Assembly (NCBI GenBank): GCA_963702925.1 | Contig: OY969771.1 | Location: 1 to 64,000 of the forward strand | Direction of reading: 5' to 3' | DNA length: 64,000 nt | From: CAIKMD01 sp963702925 | Lineage (GTDB): Bacteria; Pseudomonadota; Alphaproteobacteria; ATCC43930; CGMCC-115725 | In this document: positions 9,359 through 18,435 of the stretch, in pieces | Layout of the letters: each line of letters starts with the position of its first letter | How positions within the stretch are numbered: the first letter of the stretch is position 1 | Made by a program: the position numbers and the translations under genes | The notes under the pieces: model-generated | What the model was told of the DNA's origin: nothing | What the model saw: only the letters and a program-made list of their open reading frames with translations | Database searches by the model: none

Positions 9359-11120
9359 CGCAATGCTCGATCAGCAACCCGCGACGGCGACCATCAATCC
9401 GATCACGGCGGAGATCATCCGCCATCAGCTGTTGTCCATACCGAAGCAGATCGATGTCAACATCACCCGCACCGCGTACAGCCCGCTGGTCTACGAATAC
9501 AAGGACTATGCCGTCGGCATGGTCGATCCCGAGGGCCGGCTGATCGCGCAATCGGACGGCGGAATTCCATTGTTCTTCGCCAATGCCCTGGGCGTCGCGG
9601 TGCGCGACGGTATCGCCGTGCACGGCCGCGACGGCATCGAGGACGGCGATATCCTCATCTCCAACCACGGCGCGACGCTCGGCCAGCATCTCAACAACGT
9701 CGTGATGTACACACCGGTCTTCATCGGCGGCGAGCTGGTCGCGTTCATGGCGATTCTCGTCCATTGGATCGACATCGGCGGCATCGTCGTCGGTTCCTGC
9801 ATTTCCCATTCGACCACCGAGATCTTCCAGGAGGGCATTCAGTTCCGCAGTGTCCGGCTCTATCGCCGCGGGGAGCTGGTCACCGACATCTGGCGCACCA
9901 TCGAGATCAACACGCGCTTCCCGCACATGCTGCTCGGCGACATCAATTCGCAGATTGCCGGCTGCGTGCGTGGCAAGGCGCTGATCCGGGAACTGTTCGA
10001 GAAGCACGGTGTCGCGACCACGAAGGCGGCGATCGCGGCGCTGTGGGACCGCTCCGAGCAGGCCGCGCGCGCCGCCATCCGCAACATCGCCGACGGCGTC
10101 TACGAGGCTTATTCCTTTCTCGACGACGACGGCATTGCCGTAGGCCGGCCGGTGCCCATCGGCATCAAGGTGAACGTCGCCGGCGATGAGATCGAGGTTG
10201 ATTTCTCGGGCGTTGCCGACCAGCTCAAGGGTCCGTTCAATTCCGGCCGCGAGGGTGGTGCGGAAACGGCGGCGCGCATTGCCTTCAAGTATCTCGTCGC
10301 GCCCAACGAGCCGGCCAATGAAGGCACTTTCCGACCGCTCCGCGTGACCATCCCCGAGGGCAAGTTCCTGAATGCGCGACCCGGCGCGCCGCTCGGCTGC
10401 TATAGCTTTCCGCTGCCGACCGTGATCGACACGATCGTCAAAGCGTTCGTCGACGCCGCGCCCAACCTCGTTGCCGCCGGGCATTACGGCACTTTCGGCG
10501 GCCATACGATCTACGGCCGCCATCCCAAGACCGGCGAGCTCTATCAGAATCTCGGCGCCATCGCCGGCGGTTGGGGCGCGATGGCCGGCCGCGATGGCGG
10601 CGGGCCGTTCAAGACGATGGCGCATGGCGACACGCTCGATGTCCCGGCGGAGGTGCTCGAGGCGCTCTATCCATTTCGCGTCGACGCGGTGCGGCTGCGC
10701 GAGGACTCAGGCGGTCCAGGCGAGTTCCGCGGCGGTCTGGGCGTCGAGAAGGTCTATTCGATGCTTGCTACGGGAACCGCGCGCGCCAGCATGGATCGCA
10801 CGAAATGCGCGCCTTGGGGCATCCGCTGCGGCAAGGACGGCGCGCCGTCGAGTGCCGAGATCCAGCGACGCGGGGCCGAGCCCGAGATCATTCTCAAAGG
10901 CGTCAGCGAGCTCAATGCGGGCGACGCGGCGCGCACGAAGACGGGCGGCGGCGGCGGTTATGGGAATCCCTTCGCGCGCGATCCGGAGCGCGTCGCCGAG
11001 GACGTCCGCGAAGGCTATGTGAGCCGCGAGCGCGCGCGCCAGGATTACGGTGTCGCGATTGGAGAGGACGGCTCGGTCCTTGCGGCAGAGACGCAGCATC
11101 TCCGCGGCAACAAGTCGTAA
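9351..11120 (+). CDS. hyuB: Hydantoinase/oxoprolinase subunit B (HyuB)
   Basis: A 589-residue B subunit partnering HyuA in ATP-dependent ring opening. Family segments include NPITAEIIRHQL near the start, SDGGIPLF, DGDILISNHGATLG at about residue 105 and a C-terminal GGGGYGNPFARDPE. It overlaps hyuA by 8 bases; an alternative ATG lies at 9363. The gene is intact, and an IS1182-type element sits about 12 bases after its stop codon, so anything originally downstream has been cut off from this operon. Confidence 0.92.
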   Translation: MGDAMLDQQPATATINPITAEIIRHQLLSIPKQIDVNITRTAYSPLVYEYKDYAVGMVDPEGRLIAQSDGGIPLFFANALGVAVRDGIAVHGRDGIEDGDILISNHGATLGQHLNNVVMYTPVFIGGELVAFMAILVHWIDIGGIVVGSCISHSTTEIFQEGIQFRSVRLYRRGELVTDIWRTIEINTRFPHMLLGDINSQIAGCVRGKALIRELFEKHGVATTKAAIAALWDRSEQAARAAIRNIADGVYEAYSFLDDDGIAVGRPVPIGIKVNVAGDEIEVDFSGVADQLKGPFNSGREGGAETAARIAFKYLVAPNEPANEGTFRPLRVTIPEGKFLNARPGAPLGCYSFPLPTVIDTIVKAFVDAAPNLVAAGHYGTFGGHTIYGRHPKTGELYQNLGAIAGGWGAMAGRDGGGPFKTMAHGDTLDVPAEVLEALYPFRVDAVRLREDSGGPGEFRGGLGVEKVYSMLATGTARASMDRTKCAPWGIRCGKDGAPSSAEIQRRGAEPEIILKGVSELNAGDAARTKTGGGGGYGNPFARDPERVAEDVREGYVSRERARQDYGVAIGEDGSVLAAETQHLRGNKS

Positions 11121-11132
11121 GCGTCGGCTTTT

Positions 11133-12787
11133 GACCCTGGCTGTGTGAAAAGACCCCGCTTGATGCGATTCCCACGATATGATTCCGCTGCGATTTGCGG
11201 GGGATCGGATGAAGCGCTTTGTTGAGGGCATAGATCGCGGACAGAGCACGCTGTTTCCAGAACGCTTGGAAGACTGCGTCGGCGAGAACAATCCGGTTCG
11301 CGTGATCGACGTCTTTGTCGACGAGCTCGATCTGGCTGACCTTGGGTTTGGCGGGGTCGATCCCGAGGCAACCGGCCGACCTTCGTATCATCCATCGGTT
11401 CTCCTGAAGCTCTACATCTACGGTTATCTCAACCGGGTTCAATCGAGTCGGCGGCTCGAGCGCGAGGCCGGGCGCAACGTCGAGGCGATGTGGCTGACGG
11501 GCCGCTTGACGCCCGATCACAAGACAATCGCCGACTTCCGCAAGGACAATGGCCTTGCCATCCGTCAGGTCTGTGGCCGCTTCGTTGCGCTCTGCCGCTG
11601 CCTCGGTCTGCTCACCGAGACCAGCGTTGCCATCGACGGCAGCAAGTTCAAGGCGGTCAACAACCGCGATAAGAATTTTACGCGTGCGAAGATGGAGCGG
11701 CGGAGGGCGCAGATCGAAGAAAGCGTTGCGCGCTACTTGCAGCAGCTCGACAGCGCCGATCGGCAAGAGCCGTCGGACGCACTCACGACCAAGACGACCC
11801 GTCTCAAGGAGAAGATTGAGACGCTGAAAGAACAGATGCTGCGGCTGGAGGCACTCGAAGCGCGGATGCTCGCGGCTTCTGACCAGCAGATCTCGCTGAC
11901 CGATCCCGACTCTCGCTCCATGGCCACGAGCGGCCGTGGTTCCGGCGTTGTTGGTTACAACGTGCAGACGGCTGTCGATATCAAGCATCACCTGATTGTC
12001 GCGCACGAGGTGACCAACGTCGGCACCGACCGGTCGCAACTCGCGCGCATGGCCATCGAAACAAAAACCACGCTGGAGACGGACACCTTGGAGGTTGTCG
12101 CTGATCGAGGCTATTTTAGCAGCATGGAGATCCTGGCGTGCGAGGAGGCGGGCATCACGGTCACGCTGCCGAAGCCGATGACCTCGGGCGCCAAATCCGA
12201 TGGCCGGTTCGGTAAACAGGACTTCGTCTACATCGCCGCGGACGATGCCTATCGCTGTCCCGCTGGTGAGCGGTTGACCTATCGGTTTATGGCTGAGGAA
12301 GACGGCAAGATGATGCGTCGCTATTGGACGACAGCGTGTCTGACGTGTGCGCTCAAGTCCAAGTGCACGACAGGTCGCGAGCGACGAATACCGAGATGGG
12401 AGCACGAGCATCTTCTGGATTCGGTCCAGCAGCGCCTCGACGAACATCCCGAAAAGATGCGTCAGCGGCGTGAGACAGTCGAGCACCCCTTCGGGACGAT
12501 CAAGGCGCGGATGGGTGCCACGCACTTCCTGATGAAGACGATGCCGCGCGTGGCAACCGAAATGGCGCTGCACGTGCTGGCTTATAACCTCACGCGCGTC
12601 ATGAACATAATGGGCTCCGGACCACTCATTGCGGCGATGAAGGCGTAAACCTGGTAGCGCAACACAGTCGGAGACTCAGAGGAGCGCTCTACGACGAAGC
12701 TTGGTGAAACGGCGAAATGACGCCACCGAGTGCATCCGCGGCTTCTTCGACCTCGCCTCTCCAACGCGTTTCTACACGACCAAGACC
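11133..12787 (+). mobile_element. IS1182-type insertion sequence
   Basis: A full-length transposase flanked by candidate imperfect inverted repeats: 11133-11152 and the reverse complement of 12768-12787 agree at about 12 of 20 positions and share a TGTGTnnAAA-like core. I found no clear target duplication, so the exact ends are uncertain. It sits directly behind hyuB and beside a second, deleted IS. Confidence 0.6.
11209..12648 (+). CDS. IS1182 family transposase
   Basis: A transposase of about 479 residues with the DDE catalytic set visible: Asp in AIDGSKFKAVN, Asp in VADRGYFS and Glu in ETVEHPFGTIK. A basic coiled-coil-like stretch (residues about 160-220) and a CLTCALKSKC cysteine motif near residue 380 are typical of IS1182 proteins. 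GGGGGATCGG just before the ATG at 11209 gives a good ribosome site; an upstream ATG at 11179 adds ten residues. The frame is unbroken, so the enzyme may be active. Confidence 0.9.
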   Translation: MKRFVEGIDRGQSTLFPERLEDCVGENNPVRVIDVFVDELDLADLGFGGVDPEATGRPSYHPSVLLKLYIYGYLNRVQSSRRLEREAGRNVEAMWLTGRLTPDHKTIADFRKDNGLAIRQVCGRFVALCRCLGLLTETSVAIDGSKFKAVNNRDKNFTRAKMERRRAQIEESVARYLQQLDSADRQEPSDALTTKTTRLKEKIETLKEQMLRLEALEARMLAASDQQISLTDPDSRSMATSGRGSGVVGYNVQTAVDIKHHLIVAHEVTNVGTDRSQLARMAIETKTTLETDTLEVVADRGYFSSMEILACEEAGITVTLPKPMTSGAKSDGRFGKQDFVYIAADDAYRCPAGERLTYRFMAEEDGKMMRRYWTTACLTCALKSKCTTGRERRIPRWEHEHLLDSVQQRLDEHPEKMRQRRETVEHPFGTIKARMGATHFLMKTMPRVATEMALHVLAYNLTRVMNIMGSGPLIAAMKA

Positions 12788-12833
12788 CAGAGCAGAAAAG
12801 CGAGTGGCGCGGCCCAGTGTCTGCTCATCATAC

Positions 12834-13549
12834 GATTCTGTTGAAGAAGTAGTCAGCGGTCGACGTGCATGGCTGCCGCCAGACTGAAAGCACGGCGAGG
12901 TCCCTTTTGGATGCCGATAACCCCGATTACGGGGTCCTTATTCCACGCCGAAACACAGGCAGACCAGTCGATCTCGTCTGGGGCCTTGCCATGGTAGCGG
13001 CTGGCATCGGCTTCCATGACACTGGCATCGACCGCGAACCCTTCGCCCTTGACCAGCCCCGCATCCATGCAGGCTCTCACCACGGCCTCGAACAACTGCC
13101 GCAGGATATCGCCGTCACGGAACCGGCCATGACGATTGACCGAGAACGTCGAATGATCGGGCACTTTATCGTCGAGGTCGAGACGACAGAACCAGCGATA
13201 GGCAAGGTGAAGCTCGACCTCCTCGCACAGCTTGCGTTCGAACCGGATGCCGTAGCAGTAGCCGACGATGAGCATCCGCAGCATCAGCTCGGGATCAATC
13301 GAGGGGCGGCCGATATCGCTATAGTAGGGCTTCAGCTTCGTCCGAAGCTCGGCCAATACCCGTGTCACGATCGGATTGATCCGGCGCAGAAGGTGCCGTT
13401 CCGGGATCAGCTCATCGAGGTTGAACCTGTAAAACAACCGGCTCTGATCGCCCGTCTGCCGCCCCATCATCACAATACTCCGTCGCCGACACCGCCAAGC
13501 AACGGAATCACACCTCCAGAAAGATCACGAGCCCTTTTTCAACAGCATC
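12834..13549 (-). mobile_element. Internally deleted IS with both terminal repeats
   Basis: Terminal inverted repeats GATTCTGTTGAAGAAG (12834-12849) and, on the minus strand, GATGCTGTTGAAAAAG (13549-13534) match at 14 of 16 positions. They enclose only about 716 bases, with the N-terminal half of a transposase and no C-terminal half. This is the structure of a deletion derivative that could be moved only by a transposase supplied in trans. No target duplication is clear. Confidence 0.65.
12853..13473 (-). pseudogene. Truncated IS5/IS1182-superfamily transposase
   Basis: A 206-residue frame beginning MMMGRQTGDQSRLF and carrying the conserved N-terminal region of DDE transposases, with GRPSIDPELMLRMLIVGY, DKVPDHSTFSVNR and the first catalytic Asp in FAVDASVMEAD. 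The second Asp and the Glu are absent, because the frame ends in HVDR at the right terminal repeat. An internal deletion has removed about half of the protein. It is not closely similar to the complete IS1182 transposase next to it. Confidence 0.75.
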
Positions 13550-13907
13550 GACCCAAAGCGGACATAACCCACGTTCCGGCCAGGCACCGTGTTGTGCCGG
13601 TATTGCGCGATTTCGCGGACGCCAATCATTTCACCGTTGTCGATCCGATCACCGAGCCAGCCAGTCGAATAGCTGGAAGGATTTTCGCATGCAGTTCATG
13701 CGTAGGGATCATTGGAGTGCGATCCGATGTAGACAAAATCGCCATTTGTGAACTGCAACTGTTCGATTTTCTCTGGGTGGCCGCCGTCATCTACGAATCT
13801 TGACATCGAAAAATCGGTTTCGGTTTCGATCTCACTTTCTCCATTGACGTTTTCGAACGGTGTCAAAACTCTGTCGTCGTTGTGTCATCAAGCCCACCTC
13901 GACCAAA
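13550..13907. other. Gap with possible small minus-strand frame
   Basis: No recognised gene. A minus-strand frame ending at 13696, with a possible TTG start at 13866, encodes about 56 residues including GHPEKIEQLQFTNGDFVYIG and ending HSNDPYA. It reads like real protein, but I know no family and see no ribosome site, so it may be the tail of a gene lost when the neighbouring IS arrived. Confidence 0.3.
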
Positions 13908-15149
13908 TCATGCAGACAACGCAGCTTCAGACACGGCTGGATAGTGATAGCGTCCGACCGTTATTATCATCACACAGGAGATCGCCAGAAGAGCCTCGAA
14001 CAGCGCGAAGCCGGGCGCGTAGCTGTGCAGCAACTGGAAGCACCAGCCGAGAATGCTCGCACCCACGGCATTGGCGACCAGCATCGGTGCAAACATGAAC
14101 CCGTACAGCGTGCCGAAGAAACGGATGCCGAAATAGCGGCTGATGATGAACGACATCAGATCGAGTTCGGCGCCACCTCCGAGCCCGAGCAGTATGGTTC
14201 CGACTATCGGGCCGGCCATGCCGGTCGCAAGAATGGCGATTCCCGCCATCGGCAAGATCAGGAAGAAGAGCGTGATATAGGGCGCGAAGATCTTGTCGCT
14301 GCAATAACCCGCAAAAATACGGCCGCAGATCAGCGCAAGGCCCGCCGCCGAAAGCGCGCCGACGGCCACGCTGGTGGGAATTCCGCGGTCAGTGAGCAGC
14401 GGCACGACTTGAACGATCGAACCATTGATAGCCATCAGGGCGAAAAAGAAAGTGAGCATTATAGCCCAAAAGCGCCAAGTGCGAATCGCCTCGGCGAAGC
14501 TGATACCAGGGAGCGCGGCAACCTCGCGAGTGGAATCCTGCAACCGCGCCGCGTCGCGCTTTACGGGCTCGCGTATGAAGAGCGCAACCGGTAGGAAAGC
14601 CAAGACAAAGATCGAGACGCCGAGCCCGACATACCCCATTCGCCAGCCCAAATAACTAATCAGCGCGTTCGCGAATTGCGGGATGAGTGCGGTTCCCAGT
14701 CCGATCCCGGCGAGCGCAAAGCCGAGCGCGAGGCCGCGCTGCCGGTCGAACCATGCGGTGATCACTTTGCAATAGGCGGTTGGGTTCTGCCCCATCGCCG
14801 ACGTTGCGCCTGAGATTCCAAACAGAAGGAAGAGCACGACGGTCGATACGGTGAGCAACGACAAGGCCGCAATCGCGAGGGCAAAGAGCGGGATCGACCA
14901 CAGCAGCATGGGACGGACGCCGAGCCAGTCCACTAGCCGACCGGAGAATGGCACCAGCACCGCGCAGACCACCGACGAAAAGCCGATGGCCGTCGAGAAT
15001 TCGCCACGACCGAATCCGAGTTCCTGCGTTACTGGCTTCAGAAACACGCCGGCTGCAAAGATGTTGATGGGGCCCTGTGCGACCATGAGGCCCAATATCG
15101 TGGCGAAGACGATCCACCATCGGTTCCAAGAGTAATATGTCGCAGCCAT
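13908..15149 (-). CDS. MFS transporter
   Basis: A 413-residue major facilitator with about twelve hydrophobic segments, the loop 2-3 motif GRLVDWLGVRPM and a central charged loop (residues about 190-215). The second half repeats the fold (CGRIFAGYCSDK after helix 8). The overall look is of the monocarboxylate/oxalate-formate-like branch. GAGGGGGGA lies just before the ATG at 15149, favouring it over an upstream in-frame start at 15173. It probably imports an organic acid. A methyltransferase and a periplasmic binding protein follow upstream on the same strand. Confidence 0.85.
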   Translation of the reverse strand: MAATYYSWNRWWIVFATILGLMVAQGPINIFAAGVFLKPVTQELGFGRGEFSTAIGFSSVVCAVLVPFSGRLVDWLGVRPMLLWSIPLFALAIAALSLLTVSTVVLFLLFGISGATSAMGQNPTAYCKVITAWFDRQRGLALGFALAGIGLGTALIPQFANALISYLGWRMGYVGLGVSIFVLAFLPVALFIREPVKRDAARLQDSTREVAALPGISFAEAIRTWRFWAIMLTFFFALMAINGSIVQVVPLLTDRGIPTSVAVGALSAAGLALICGRIFAGYCSDKIFAPYITLFFLILPMAGIAILATGMAGPIVGTILLGLGGGAELDLMSFIISRYFGIRFFGTLYGFMFAPMLVANAVGASILGWCFQLLHSYAPGFALFEALLAISCVMIITVGRYHYPAVSEAALSA

Positions 15150-15256
15150 GGCTTCCCCCCTCGTCTGTTTCACTGGCTATTCTTTATCTGTCTCAGGATG
15201 CTCAGATGTGCCATGAGCGGAAGTCGGCGCCTGAACGCCGCGCGCTGAGTGGCACG

Positions 15257-16048
15257 TCATCCTGGCACGCGCGCCTTTACCGCATTGGCGCGCGCCGAAT
15301 AGACGATGCGACCGTCGGAGCCGACCGGCAATGCAGACCGAATCGTCTCGGCCAATTTCGCGCGATGGGTTTCCGGCAGCATTGCGATGACCTTACCGCT
15401 TGGTGTGCAGGGCCACGTCTGCGATCGCCAAAAATCATCGAAGCCAGGAAAAGCCACTGTGATGTCGATCGACCGGACGGCGATCTCTTCGAAACCTGCC
15501 TGCTTGAACAACGATTTGAGCGCTTCGACGCTCGAATCCTCGGTGCCCGGAACCCGGGGCGGCTCGATGCCGATCTGGCGCATGCCGCGTGCCAAAGGCC
15601 ACGCCGAGCCGCCGCCGCCTGCAAAATCCCACACGTAGCCAGCGACTGTGCCACTGGGGCGAGCGACACGGCGCATTTCGGCCAACGCGCGGGGTCGGTC
15701 AGAAATGAAATTGATGACCAGAGCTGAGCCTACGACATCGAAGCTGCAATCGGGAAATGGCAGGATATGCGCGCTGGCCACACGAAAATCCGCCCACTGC
15801 GCCGCAGGCTGCTTGCGGGCGTAATCGATCTGTGCTGCCGAAGGATCGACGGCAACCACTATCGCAGGCGAGCATGCATCGAGCACCAACTGCGTGAAAA
15901 TGCCGGTGCCGCAACCGACGTCGAGCCAGCGTTGGCCTGCAGGTAAGGACAGCCAGCCCAGAAACACCGACCCTATGGCGCGGGTCCAGGGTCCCATGAA
16001 GCGTTCATAGGCTGCACCGTCAGTGAAGTGGAATTCGGTCTCGGCCAT
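15257..16048 (-). CDS. Class I SAM-dependent methyltransferase
   Basis: A methyltransferase of about 263 residues. The SAM-binding motif I is LDVGCGTGIFTQ at about residue 45, followed by VVAVDPSAAQIDYAR (motif II region) and FDVVGSALVINF (motif IV region), as in UbiE/Methyltransf_11 proteins. The start at 16048 (MAETEFHF) fits the family better than the longer frame from 16105. It lies between the MFS transporter and the binding protein, all on the minus strand. The target is unknown. Confidence 0.8.
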   Translation of the reverse strand: MAETEFHFTDGAAYERFMGPWTRAIGSVFLGWLSLPAGQRWLDVGCGTGIFTQLVLDACSPAIVVAVDPSAAQIDYARKQPAAQWADFRVASAHILPFPDCSFDVVGSALVINFISDRPRALAEMRRVARPSGTVAGYVWDFAGGGGSAWPLARGMRQIGIEPPRVPGTEDSSVEALKSLFKQAGFEEIAVRSIDITVAFPGFDDFWRSQTWPCTPSGKVIAMLPETHRAKLAETIRSALPVGSDGRIVYSARANAVKARVPG

Positions 16049-16155
16049 GTCATTCTTCGTGGCTGCGTGACCTCGGCATGCCAGGGGGCACCAAGCCCAT
16101 ACCAAGCATCCGTCGTGACGGCGGCATCAACCTAGCCATTCGCGCGTAGCGACGA

Positions 16156-17193
16156 TCACGGCAGCGGGATCACGTAGCGCTCGTCGATGATCTTATCGCC
16201 ATCGACTTCGAGCTTGACCATCCCCTCCGACTTGTACCACGCGATCTGGTGCAACACGTCCTTTACGTCGAGCCGCGCATCAGCATCGACATAGGTTATT
16301 GCTCCTGAGATCTGCTCGGGTGACTGACCGATATATTTCGACAGAACCCCGAGGATCTCGGGCGCCGACACGTTGTCTCTACGACGTTCGTCAGCTCCCG
16401 TGAATGCATCGTGAAACGCGCGGGTGCCCTGGCGATAAGCGCGCAGGAATCGCTCAACCGTGTCATGTCGTTCCCTTGCGGTCTTGGAAGACGCAAAGAT
16501 CGCGGCGAGCTGCCACGGCGTCTCATCACCGACCCAACCGAGTAGCATTGCGTCGCCTCTGCGGACGAGCGGCATCGCTGCTGTTGCGTTGAGGACCGCC
16601 GCATCGGCTTTTGCGCCGGCGATCGCCGATACGACGTTCGGAATCGACTGTAGCGGCATCAAGCGAATGCCATTGAGATCCAGCCCATATTTTTCGGCAA
16701 GCAGACCGAGGCTGTAATGCGGCGGCGATCCTATCTGGGTGACGGCAACTGAACGACCGGAAAGGTTCTTGAGCGATGTTAGCCCCGCGGCGTAAGCCGA
16801 CTTTGACACGACATAGCCGAGGGTCTGAAATCCCGGCGACTTATTGTATGCTCCAGCAATGATCCGAATAGCGTCGTGGCTTGCCAAGTTATAGACGCTG
16901 GCGGTGAACCCGGTAATGGCGAAATCGACATCGCCCGAAACCACCGCCAGAGCGATGGGCTCCGAGGAGTCAAAATAGACGAGATCGGCGGATATTCCCT
17001 CAGCAGCAAAAAAACGCTTCTCTTGAGCGATAAAGACCGGACCGCTCGGAACATTGCGTAAGAGACCGATCTTGACGTTCTCGGCGTCGGCAGAGACTGG
17101 CACAACGATGACCGCCGCCACAGCAAACGCGCCGAGGACGCACGTCGCAGCATGCCGCAGCGTCATTTCAATTTGGGTGATGTACAGCAACAT
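16156..17193 (-). CDS. ABC transporter periplasmic binding protein (NMT1/TauA-like)
   Basis: A protein of about 345 residues with an N-terminal signal peptide (hydrophobic stretch ending near SADAEN) and the NMT1/SsuA/TauA-type two-lobed binding fold: KIGLLRNVPSGPVFIAQEKRFF, then GDVDFAITGFTASVYNLA and KADAAVLNATAAMPLV. GGGGAGCG before the ATG at 17193 supports that start. No permease or ATPase gene lies near it, so it is either an orphan or works with a transporter elsewhere. The divergent LysR gene 119 bases away is its likely regulator. The ligand is unknown. Confidence 0.82.
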   Translation of the reverse strand: MLLYITQIEMTLRHAATCVLGAFAVAAVIVVPVSADAENVKIGLLRNVPSGPVFIAQEKRFFAAEGISADLVYFDSSEPIALAVVSGDVDFAITGFTASVYNLASHDAIRIIAGAYNKSPGFQTLGYVVSKSAYAAGLTSLKNLSGRSVAVTQIGSPPHYSLGLLAEKYGLDLNGIRLMPLQSIPNVVSAIAGAKADAAVLNATAAMPLVRRGDAMLLGWVGDETPWQLAAIFASSKTARERHDTVERFLRAYRQGTRAFHDAFTGADERRRDNVSAPEILGVLSKYIGQSPEQISGAITYVDADARLDVKDVLHQIAWYKSEGMVKLEVDGDKIIDERYVIPLP

Positions 17194-17287
17194 GCTTGTT
17201 CGCTCCCCAAGTTCCTTGCAACCACGGCAATCGAGCTTCACCACTCTCCCTTACATGGAAGGATACATAAGAATAATGCCAAAAATT

Positions 17288-17303
17288 CTTATCATATGAT
17301 AAG
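17288..17303. promoter_or_regulatory. Perfect 16-bp palindrome, candidate LysR operator
   Basis: CTTATCATATGATAAG is a perfect palindrome ending nine bases before the LysR gene. A second inverted pair, AAGAAT (17269-17274) and ATTCTT (17285-17290), overlaps it. Its place between a LysR gene and its divergent neighbour fits autoregulation and control of the binding-protein gene. Confidence 0.5.
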
Positions 17304-17312
17304 CTATAAGTT

Positions 17313-18302
17313 ATGCCTCGAATCATCGACTGGGATAGGCAAATTGGCCGGCGGCTCACGCTGCGGGATTTGCATGTGTTCTTCGCCGTCGTTGAGTGTG
17401 GGGGGATCGGCAAGGCGGCCTTGCGGTTGGGCGTATCCCAGCCGGCCGTGTCACAAATCATCGCCGATCTCGAAGACACACTGGGCGTCCACCTCCTGGA
17501 CCGGAACCCTCGGGGTGTCGTAGCCACGATGTATGGCGACACTCTCCTAAGATATGGCAGGAGCGCGTTTCAGGAGCTAAAGCAGGGAATTCAAGAAATC
17601 GAGTTCCTAGCGGACCCAGCCGCCGGTGAATTGCGCATCGGCTGCAATGTCGGAATTACGGGAAACTTCTTGGCTCCGGTCATCGAACGATTTTCCGCTC
17701 AACATCCGCGCGTCGTCGTCCATGTTGATGAGGTGCCAACCCCCGCAGCCGAATATCCGGATTTGCGGCAACACAAAGTCGATCTCGTGCTCATACGTCT
17801 GTCGACGCCACGCGCGGAAGACAACTTCTACCACGATCTCAACATCGAAACGATGTTCGACGATCGCTTATTATTGTTCGTAGGAGCCAAAAGCCGATGG
17901 GCGCGTCGCCGGCGCATCGAGATGGTTGAACTTCTCAGTGGACCGTGGACGCTTACACCCCGCAACACTTTTGCTTATCAAGTGGTTGCAGAGGCTTTCG
18001 CCGTGCGCGGGCTAGCGATGCCGGAGGTCGCCGTGCCGACATTTTCGGTCCCTTTGCGCGCGACTCTCGCCGCTGGCGGCCGGTTTCTAACGGTGTTCCC
18101 AGCATCCGTGATGCAATTCGAAGCCAAGCGGTATGGGCTCACGGCGCTGCCCATCGAGCTGCCTCGTCGGAGGTGGCCTGTAGCTGTCGTTACTCTCAAG
18201 GATCGTACGTTGAGCCCACTGGCAAAGCTTTTCATCCAGTGCTTCCGAGATTTCTCGGAGGAAATCAGACGAGATCCAAGAAGAAACAACGATCGAGCCT
18301 AG
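17313..18302 (+). CDS. LysR family transcriptional regulator
   Basis: A 329-residue regulator. The winged helix-turn-helix lies at about residues 18-75 (LRDLHVFFAVVECGGIGKAA, then SQPAVSQIIADLEDTLGVHL), followed by a periplasmic-binding-like effector domain (residues about 100-310). It is divergent from the NMT1/TauA-type gene, the classic LysR arrangement. The effector may be a ligand handled by that protein or by the MFS transporter; this is inference. Confidence 0.9.
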   Translation: MPRIIDWDRQIGRRLTLRDLHVFFAVVECGGIGKAALRLGVSQPAVSQIIADLEDTLGVHLLDRNPRGVVATMYGDTLLRYGRSAFQELKQGIQEIEFLADPAAGELRIGCNVGITGNFLAPVIERFSAQHPRVVVHVDEVPTPAAEYPDLRQHKVDLVLIRLSTPRAEDNFYHDLNIETMFDDRLLLFVGAKSRWARRRRIEMVELLSGPWTLTPRNTFAYQVVAEAFAVRGLAMPEVAVPTFSVPLRATLAAGGRFLTVFPASVMQFEAKRYGLTALPIELPRRRWPVAVVTLKDRTLSPLAKLFIQCFRDFSEEIRRDPRRNNDRA

Positions 18303-18404
18303 CGATTGCGCCTCGTTGGCATGCCGATGGGCGCAGAGGCACAAGGCAGACCTGCGCAACTTAGCTCAACATTGGCTTCTGGCACGATTCGGCCTTAAGA
18401 AGGA

Positions 18405-18428
18405 GGGCAGAGCATGTCTGCTCTGCCC
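18405..18428 (-). terminator. Hairpin terminator after the recombinase gene
   Basis: A perfect 10-bp stem (GGGCAGAGCA / TGCTCTGCCC) with a 4-base loop lies 8 bases past the recombinase stop codon. On the minus strand a pyrimidine-rich run (TCCTCCTTCTT) follows. It probably ends minus-strand transcription between two convergent genes. Confidence 0.65.
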
Positions 18429-18435
18429 AGGTATT

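Noticed and set aside
7871..10625. Minus-strand frames of over 400 codons opposite hyuA and hyuB
   Set aside because: They are Arg/Asp/Ala-rich antisense shadows of well-supported hydantoinase genes.
10912..12573. Long minus-strand open frame (553 codons) across hyuB's end and the IS1182 transposase
   Set aside because: It is antisense to a clear transposase, low in complexity and matches no family. Long antisense frames are expected in G+C-rich genes.
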